Source: JADHLJ01 sp038116915 (GTDB lineage: Bacteria > Pseudomonadota > Alphaproteobacteria > Thalassobaculales > Thalassobaculaceae). Taken from it: a DNA stretch of 11,459 nt. Positions 7,014 to 11,459 of this stretch are shown here, piece by piece. The position numbers and the translations under genes were made by a program. The DNA lies in the NCBI GenBank assembly GCA_038116915.1, contig JAYOEU010000147.1:1-11459 (forward strand), in the 5' to 3' direction. How positions within the stretch are numbered: the stretch's first letter is position 1; each line of letters begins with the position of its first letter. The notes below the pieces were generated by a model that ran no database searches, had not been told where the DNA came from, and saw only the letters and a list, made by a program, of their open reading frames with translations.

Positions 7014-7523
7014 ATGGGTTATACACTCGAACAATTCGCTGCCGATTGCCGCGAGGCGTTGCTGAAGGATTCCGGCGCGGCCGGGCTCGAGCAAGTACGC
7101 AAATGCGTCGCCAAGGCATGTGTCGACAAGGACTTCATCGCCAAGTATTTCGGGCCGGACAACAATGATCCGCGCAAGCTGATTTTTGAGGATCCGGAGC
7201 TTAAGTTCTGCATCTTCACCCACGTCCACGAGGGCGCGAAGTCCAGCCCGCCGCACGATCACGGCCCCGCCTGGGCGATCTACGGGCAGGCCGCAGGCAC
7301 CACCGAGATGACCGACTGGCGCTGTGTGACACCGCCGTCGTCCGACACGCCGGGCATGGTCGAGAAGGTGCGGACCTATAAGCTCACACCGGGTATCGCT
7401 CATGCCTACCCGATCGGCGCCCTTCACTCTCCGCACCGTGACGGCTCCACCAAGCTGATCCGCATCGAGGGGATCAACATGGATGGCGTCCAACGCGACG
7501 CCTACATGGTCGCGGCGGAATAG
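7014..7523 (+). CDS. Small cupin protein, cysteine-dioxygenase-like
   Basis: This 169-residue protein has the layout of thiol-dioxygenase cupins: an N-terminal helical part (1-60) and then a beta barrel. The first metal motif is PPHDHGPAWAIYG (79-91), giving His81 and His83. A third ligand is probably His130 in LTPGIAHAYP, or His138 in ALHSPH. Cysteine and 3-mercaptopropionate dioxygenases have a similar PxHDHG start and later GxxHxxxN region. It is a little shorter than mammalian CDO (about 200 residues), and close in length to short bacterial forms. Its fold and iron-site role are well supported; a thiol substrate is inferred. TAGGAGAA precedes the ATG, and a strong terminator follows 27 bp after the stop. 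It follows an alpha/beta hydrolase and may work on its product. Confidence 0.82.
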   Translation: MGYTLEQFAADCREALLKDSGAAGLEQVRKCVAKACVDKDFIAKYFGPDNNDPRKLIFEDPELKFCIFTHVHEGAKSSPPHDHGPAWAIYGQAAGTTEMTDWRCVTPPSSDTPGMVEKVRTYKLTPGIAHAYPIGALHSPHRDGSTKLIRIEGINMDGVQRDAYMVAAE

Positions 7524-7550
7524 TCCGAGCCAATATTGATACTGTCATGG

Positions 7551-7588
7551 GACGGCCTTTCGATCATTCGAAAGGCCGTCTTTCGTTT
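7551..7588 (+). terminator. Rho-independent terminator after the cupin gene
   Basis: GACGGCCTTTCGA and its exact reverse complement form a perfect 13-bp stem around a TCAT loop (7551-7580), followed by TTTCGTTT. It lies 27 bp after the cupin stop codon and separates the hydrolase-cupin unit from the Rieske gene. Confidence 0.92.
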
Positions 7589-7713
7589 CACATTGCCTTC
7601 AACTGGCCGCACTCGCGACGCCTCTAAAACATTCGCGTGACGCCCCTGGAATAGCAGCGGGCTGCAAGCCGTCGTAGTCACTCCCGAAGATCTGTTTCCT
7701 GGAGTGTCCGGTC

Positions 7714-8856
7714 ATGGCTGTTCTGGATCTCGAAACCGTCGCCGCGAGCGTTTCCGCGCCCCTGGGCGTGGCTCGGGGACTGCCGAATACCTGCTATACG
7801 GACCCTCAATATCATCGCGAGGAAGCCCGAGGCCTGTTCGCCCGGACCTGGACCTGTGTCGCTGTCGGCGCCGATATTCCCGAGCCCGGTGACATCATGC
7901 CAGTCACCGCCGCCGGCGCGCCGATCGTCCTGGTCCGCGACAAGGCGGGCGTGGTCAACGCCTTTCACAATGTGTGCAGCCATCGCGGCGTGCAACTGGT
8001 CGACGCGCCCGAAAAGCGCAAGCCGGTGCTGCGCTGTCCCTACCATTCCTGGACCTACGGGCTGGACGGCGCCCTGACCCAGACGCCGATGGTGAATGGC
8101 CCGGACAGCCATGACTGCGCGCTGATCGACAAGGCCTCGCTCGGTTTGCGGCCGGTCAGGGCCGGGCTCTGGAACGACCTGATCTTCGTCAATCTTTCGG
8201 GCGATGCGCCGCCGCTCGCGGATCATATGGCGCCGCTCGACGCGCGCTGGGCGGCCTATGATTTCTCGGACATGCGCCACGGCGCCAAATGGGAGTTGAC
8301 CCTGAACGCCAACTGGAAGCTGGCGATCGAAAACTTCCTTGAATCCTATCATCTGCCTTGGGTGCATCCGAGCCTCAACGACAGCTCCCCCCTCGACAAG
8401 CACAAGCACGTCTTCGTCTCGGACAACCATTTCGGCCAGATCACCGAGCAGTTCGCCGCCGACAAGGTGGACGGCAGTCCCTTCACGCCGTTCCCCGGTT
8501 TGACCCGCGAGCAGGAATTGTCGGGCGAATACCCGATCATCTTTCCGAACGTGATGCTCGGCATCCAGCGCGATCACTTCTACTGCATCATCACCGACCC
8601 GCTGGCCCATGACCGGACCCGCGAGCGGGTGCATCTCTACATGGTCGGAGACGCGCCGAAACGCGCCGACTATCAGCCGGCCTTCGACGCTTTGGTGCGG
8701 ACCTGGAAGGAAGTCTTCGAGGAAGATGTCTGGGTGGTCGAACGGATGCAGAAGGGCCGCGCGTCGGATGCTTTCGGTGGCGGCGTGCTCACCCCGTATC
8801 ACGACGACCTCACACAGCGCTTCATGCAGCGGATAGCAGAAAGCCTGGCGCGCTAG
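7714..8856 (+). CDS. Rieske non-heme iron oxygenase, alpha subunit
   Basis: This 380-residue ring-hydroxylating or demethylating oxygenase uses electrons from a separate reductase to insert oxygen into its substrate. The Rieske [2Fe-2S] ligands are CSHRG (88-92; Cys88, His90) and CPYHSW (108-113; Cys108, His111). The mononuclear iron site is ENFLESYHLPWVHP (206-219) with His213 and His218, and Asp338 in FEEDVW as the likely third ligand. The bridging position three before His213 is Glu210, where naphthalene dioxygenase has Asp; Glu is also found in carnitine-oxygenase-type members. No beta subunit or reductase gene is visible, which fits alpha-only trimeric enzymes such as GbcA or CntA, though phenyl-type substrates are also possible. 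GGAG lies about nine bases before the ATG. An SDR gene follows 119 bp later. Confidence 0.94.
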   Translation: MAVLDLETVAASVSAPLGVARGLPNTCYTDPQYHREEARGLFARTWTCVAVGADIPEPGDIMPVTAAGAPIVLVRDKAGVVNAFHNVCSHRGVQLVDAPEKRKPVLRCPYHSWTYGLDGALTQTPMVNGPDSHDCALIDKASLGLRPVRAGLWNDLIFVNLSGDAPPLADHMAPLDARWAAYDFSDMRHGAKWELTLNANWKLAIENFLESYHLPWVHPSLNDSSPLDKHKHVFVSDNHFGQITEQFAADKVDGSPFTPFPGLTREQELSGEYPIIFPNVMLGIQRDHFYCIITDPLAHDRTRERVHLYMVGDAPKRADYQPAFDALVRTWKEVFEEDVWVVERMQKGRASDAFGGGVLTPYHDDLTQRFMQRIAESLAR

Positions 8857-8975
8857 GCCTCCGGCAAAAGCGCGCGCCACCACCTGCTTGATCGTCCACG
8901 GCCAGCGGTTCACGACTGCTTGACGGACCTCCACCCGGCTCGCAAGGTCGGGAAAACAAAGGTCGGAGGAGCGTC

Positions 8976-9773
8976 ATGATCGATTCACTGGATCTGGGCC
9001 TGAAGGGCAAGGTCGCGATCGTCGCCGGCGGCGGCGCGGCGGGCGACGGGATCGGTAACGGCCGCGCCGCCTCGATCCTGCTGGCCGAAGCCGGCACCAA
9101 GGTGATGGTGGTCGACCGCGACGAAAAGCTGGCGGCGCGGACGGTGGAGATGATTTCCGAGCGCGGCGGCGAGGCAAAGACGATGGGAGCCGACCTGCTG
9201 AGCTCCGAGGAATGCAAGCGCGTCGTCGATGCGACCATGGCAGCCTGGGGCCGCCTGGACGTGCTGGACAACAATATCGGCATCGGCAGCCGCCTCTCAG
9301 TCGTCAACGAGACCGAAGAGCATTGGGACCGGGTGATGGAGGTCAATCTCAAGCCGATGTTCCTGATGTCGAAGCACGCCATACCGGCGATGATCGACAG
9401 CGGCGACGGCGGCTCGATCGTCAATATCTCCTCGATTTCCGCGACCCGCCCGAAGGGCCTGACGGTCTATTCCACCTCCAAGGGCGCGGTCCTGTCGCTC
9501 AGCCAGGCGATGGCGGTCGATCACGGCGCCGACGGCATCCGGGTGAACTGCATTCTGCCGGGACCGGTCTATACGCCCATGGTCTACTCCCCCGGCATGA
9601 CCCCCGAGCATCGGGCCCAGCGCCAGAACGCCTCGCTGGTCCAGATCGAGGGAGAAGGATGGGATATCGGCAAGGCGGTGGTCTATCTCTCGTCAAACTG
9701 GGCGCGCTACGTTACCGGGCACCTGATGGTCGTTGATGGCGGTTGCTCGCTCTCCGCCAAGCCACGTGGCTAA
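8976..9773 (+). CDS. SDR-family oxidoreductase (classical type)
   Basis: This 265-residue NAD(P)-dependent short-chain dehydrogenase probably oxidises an alcohol made upstream in the pathway. The cofactor loop is an expanded form, VAGGGAAGDGIGNGRA (16-31), in place of plain TGxxxGxG; a GIGNGRA ending is known in a subset of bacterial SDRs. NNIG (99-102) replaces the usual NNAG. The catalytic tetrad is Asn124, Ser152, Tyr165 and Lys169 (VYSTSK, 164-169). PGPVYTPM (195-202) is the normal substrate-loop start. Asp47 at the end of beta-2 (VVDRD) suggests NAD. GGAGGAG lies just before the ATG. The CMD-family gene follows after 30 bp, so both are very likely one operon, possibly with the Rieske gene. 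Confidence 0.95.
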   Translation: MIDSLDLGLKGKVAIVAGGGAAGDGIGNGRAASILLAEAGTKVMVVDRDEKLAARTVEMISERGGEAKTMGADLLSSEECKRVVDATMAAWGRLDVLDNNIGIGSRLSVVNETEEHWDRVMEVNLKPMFLMSKHAIPAMIDSGDGGSIVNISSISATRPKGLTVYSTSKGAVLSLSQAMAVDHGADGIRVNCILPGPVYTPMVYSPGMTPEHRAQRQNASLVQIEGEGWDIGKAVVYLSSNWARYVTGHLMVVDGGCSLSAKPRG

Positions 9774-9803
9774 TCTAGAATATAAACTTTAGGGAATAAC
9801 CTT

Positions 9804-10355
9804 ATGGCAAGACTTCCTTATCTTGACGTCGATGATCTGAAGGACGAGGACAAGGACCTTCTCAAGCGCCCGATCAATCTGTTCCGGCAACTGACCAACA
9901 GCCCGGGCGGCGCGCGGGCCTTCGGCGGGCTCGGCCAGTATATCCGCTATAAAACGACCCTCGATCCGAGAATCAAGGAAATGGCGATCATCCAGGTCGG
10001 CTACCTGACCCGCAGCGAGTACGAATATACCCACCATGTCCGGCTCGGGACCGAACAGTTCGGCGTCACCGAGGCGGACATCCACGCGATCACCGCCGAG
10101 ACCGAGGGCCGCGACAGCGGCCTGCCGGAGTTGGAAAAGACGGTGCTGCGCTCCGCCCGCGCGATGGTGACGGACCTCAAGATCCCCGATGCCGATTTCG
10201 AGATCCTTCGCAAGCATCTCAGCAACGAGCATCTGGTCGATCTGGTGCTGGCCATCGCCTTCTATTGCGGCGTGGTCCGGGTGCTAGCGACCCTGGAGAT
10301 CGACAACGAGCCACACTACAAGGAGGCGCTGCAAAAGTTTCCTCTGCCGGGGTGA
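9804..10355 (+). CDS. Carboxymuconolactone decarboxylase (CMD) family protein without CxxC
   Basis: This 183-residue all-helical protein has the CMD/AhpD-fold core at 55-80: PRIKEMAIIQVGYLTRSEYE and THHVRLG. The first half matches the usual KE-x-aIi-vg segment and the second the E-x-E-x-x-H signature, with Glu72, Glu74, His77 and His78. AhpD-type peroxidase activity needs a CxxC pair, which is absent here (TRSEY stands in its place), so an alkylhydroperoxidase role is unlikely. Members like this occur beside oxygenases and dehydrogenases in aromatic or lactone catabolism, but their reactions are mostly unproven. AGGGA precedes the ATG, and the gene follows the SDR gene by 30 bp. A repeat pair follows. 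Confidence 0.9.
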   Translation: MARLPYLDVDDLKDEDKDLLKRPINLFRQLTNSPGGARAFGGLGQYIRYKTTLDPRIKEMAIIQVGYLTRSEYEYTHHVRLGTEQFGVTEADIHAITAETEGRDSGLPELEKTVLRSARAMVTDLKIPDADFEILRKHLSNEHLVDLVLAIAFYCGVVRVLATLEIDNEPHYKEALQKFPLPG

Positions 10356-10384
10356 CGAGGTGGCCACTTACCGTCCCTCTGCGT

Positions 10385-10511
10385 CCGTCGCCCTGGCGAA
10401 GGCCAGGGCTTGTTGCGAGAACAGAACTACCGACGCGCCGTCCAACACTGACAGGCGATTTTGGGCAACGACCAGTGCCGGCATAAGCCCTGGCCTTCGC
10501 CAGGGCGACGG
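10385..10511. repeat. Perfect inverted pair of REP-like hairpins, GTCG-CCCTGGC type
   Basis: Arms at 10385-10410 and 10486-10511 are exact reverse complements over 26 bp, with a 75-bp spacer. In each arm CCCTGGC-GAAG-GCCAGGG forms a perfect 7-bp hairpin (left arm 10391-10408), preceded by GTCG, a layout like REP elements mobilised by RAYT-type transposases. The pair follows the CMD gene by 29 bp and precedes the first SMP-30 copy. No transposase is in the window. Confidence 0.9.
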
Positions 10512-10598
10512 TCGATGGGGGAACTAGGCCGCAAACGAAATGAAACATTGGCCAATCAATTTCGCACCATTCTCTTCTTGGCATAAGGAAATTCCATA

Positions 10599-10659
10599 GT
10601 GCCCGACCTCGACATACTGCTCGACAAGCTCACCTTCCCCGAGGGGCCGAGATGGCATG
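10599..10659 (+). CDS. SMP-30/gluconolactonase-family gene, first copy, only the 5' end before the assembly gap
   Basis: Sixty-one bases encode a start codon (GTG) and PDLDILLDKLTFPEGPRWH, the same first 20 residues as the downstream gene at 10781. The two differ at only two bases: the first base of the start codon, and a silent ATA/ATC. An AAGGAA ribosome binding site (10585-10590) lies eight bases upstream, so this looks like a genuine gene start. The upstream sequence is unlike that of the second copy. The frame runs into ten Ns, and after them the sequence is repeat DNA and not the rest of the gene. Either the body of a tandem paralogue is missing from the assembly, or this is a truncated remnant. 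Confidence 0.6.
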
Positions 10660-10669
10660 NNNNNNNNNN
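10660..10669. other. Assembly gap (ten Ns)
   Basis: Ten unknown bases interrupt the sequence. The real length is probably not ten. The gap comes after a 43-bp stretch identical in the two SMP-30 copies, exactly where short-read assembly would break. The sequence right after it is the right-hand arm of a repeat pair whose left arm is missing. Confidence 0.95.
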
Positions 10670-10675
10670 GCGCTA

Positions 10676-10701
10676 GGCCCTGCCTTTCGCCAGGGCGACG
10701 G
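10676..10701. repeat. Single REP-like arm after the gap
   Basis: This 26-bp arm is identical to the right-hand arm at 5942-5967, and the identity extends to 30 bp (10672-10701 against 5938-5967). It is the only copy in the window without an inverted partner. The partner would be expected about 100 bp to the left, where the gap lies. Confidence 0.85.
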
Positions 10702-10780
10702 TCGGCAACGGGACGCCAAAACCAAGAAAGCTAGGCCGTGCAAGCCTTCCGCAGTCGCTTTAAACTGAGGACATCGAACA

Positions 10781-11459
10781 ATGCCCGACCTCGACATCCT
10801 GCTCGACAAGCTCACCTTCCCCGAGGGGCCGAGATGGCATGACGGGCGGCTCTGGTTTTCGGATTTCTATTCGCACGCGGTGATCGCGGTGGATGAGGCG
10901 GGCAAGTCGGAGATCATCTGCACCGTCGAAAACCAGCCTTCCGGGCTCGGATGGCTGCCGGACGGGCGGCTGCTCGTGGTCTCGATGCTGGACCGCAAGG
11001 TCCTGCGGCTTGATCCGGATGGGCTGACGCTCCATGCGGATCTCTCCGGCGTCGCCCATTCGAAATGCAACGACATGACCGTCGACGGGCAAGGCCGCGC
11101 CTATGTCGGCAATTTCGGTTTCGACTATCGCGAGGGTGAAAAAGAGCGGAAAACCAATGTCGCCCGGGTGGATCCGGACGGTTCGATCTCCCTTGCCGCG
11201 GACGGGTTCTTCTTTCCCAACGGCATTGCGATCACCCCGGACGGCAAAACACTGATCGTGGCCGAATCCTGGGCCCGCAAGCTGACCGCCTTCGACAAGG
11301 CGCCGGACGGCACGCTCTCCAACCGGCGGACCTGGGCCGAGGGCGGCGAGGATTGGGTGCCGGATGGAATCTGCATGGATGCCGAAGGCGCGATCTGGAT
11401 CGCCGACCCGGTCAAGAAACAGGTCGCGCGGATCCGCGATGGCGGCGAGGTGGCGGAGC
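10781..11459 (+). CDS. SMP-30/gluconolactonase-family lactonase, partial at the C-terminus
   Basis: The visible 226 residues form most of a six-bladed beta-propeller that hydrolyses sugar or other lactones with one bound divalent metal. All four expected metal or active-site positions are seen: Glu15 in FPEGPRW (13-19), Asn97 in KCNDMTVDG (95-103), Asn147 in FPNGIAI (145-151) and Asp195 in VPDGICMD (193-200). Family members have about 290-310 residues, so some 70 are missing beyond the right edge. GAGGA lies nine bases before the ATG. No signal peptide is seen, so it acts in the cytoplasm. As the last visible gene after the oxygenase, SDR and CMD genes, it may open a lactone made there. The substrate is not set by sequence. 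Confidence 0.93.
   Translation, partial: MPDLDILLDKLTFPEGPRWHDGRLWFSDFYSHAVIAVDEAGKSEIICTVENQPSGLGWLPDGRLLVVSMLDRKVLRLDPDGLTLHADLSGVAHSKCNDMTVDGQGRAYVGNFGFDYREGEKERKTNVARVDPDGSISLAADGFFFPNGIAITPDGKTLIVAESWARKLTAFDKAPDGTLSNRRTWAEGGEDWVPDGICMDAEGAIWIADPVKKQVARIRDGGEVAE

Noticed and set aside
7678..8934. Long open frame on the minus strand (418 codons)
   Set aside because: It is antisense to the Rieske oxygenase, whose iron-binding motifs are unambiguous. The antisense product shows no recognisable domain.
8920..8948. TTGACG as a -35 box before the SDR gene
   Set aside because: At 17 bp spacing the -10 position reads CAAGGT, a poor match, so I do not call a promoter.
10547..10556. Perfect palindrome ATTGGCCAAT before the first SMP-30 copy
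   Set aside because: About ten 10-bp palindromes are expected by chance in a window this size, and there is no supporting second site.
1..11459. CRISPR array, defence system, prophage or toxin-antitoxin genes
   Set aside because: No evenly spaced direct repeats, no nuclease, integrase or phage gene, and no toxin-antitoxin-like gene pair; all gene space is taken by metabolic enzymes.

Overview
The window is high-GC DNA (roughly 60-65% by eye) with alphaproteobacterial character: strong G/C third-position bias, AGGAG-type ribosome binding sites, and short paired hairpin repeats of a style common in Rhodospirillales, Rhizobiales and relatives. A run of ten Ns at 10660-10669 shows it comes from a draft assembly. 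The order assignment is an inference only. Every recognisable gene is catabolic or a redox enzyme. I see no tRNA, rRNA, transposase, phage gene or CRISPR array.

Layout. Positions 1-3438 hold three minus-strand genes, read right to left: an AGE-family sugar epimerase/isomerase, a crotonase of the MenB/BadI branch with a GTG start, and an AMP-forming acyl-CoA ligase that runs off the left edge. A divergent regulatory region (3439-3557) separates them from the plus-strand genes. These are a Gfo/Idh/MocA oxidoreductase, a 3-hydroxyisobutyrate-dehydrogenase-family reductase, an alpha/beta hydrolase, a small cysteine-dioxygenase-like cupin ending in a strong intrinsic terminator (7551-7588), a Rieske oxygenase alpha subunit, an SDR dehydrogenase, a carboxymuconolactone-decarboxylase-family protein, and an SMP-30/gluconolactonase-family lactonase cut by the right edge. 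The first 61 bp of a near-identical SMP-30 gene lie just before the N gap.

How the genes may work together. The ligase would make a CoA thioester and the BadI-like crotonase could open a beta-keto ring (or act as a hydratase), as in alicyclic acid degradation. On the plus strand, Rieske oxygenase, SDR dehydrogenase, CMD-like protein and lactonase look like an oxygenation, oxidation and lactone-opening series. The epimerase, Gfo/Idh enzyme and hydroxyacid dehydrogenase suggest sugar or sugar-acid chemistry. The substrate cannot be read from sequence, and this may be two or three small catabolic units side by side rather than one pathway.

Between the genes sit inverted pairs of short hairpins: one pair of a CCCGGA/TCCAGGG type (4626-4766), two pairs of a GTCG-CCCTGGC type (5832-5968 and 10385-10511), and a lone half of the second type directly after the gap (10676-10701). 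The most notable structural point is the gap itself. It lies inside what looks like a tandem SMP-30 duplication, and probably hides most of a gene plus the missing repeat arm.
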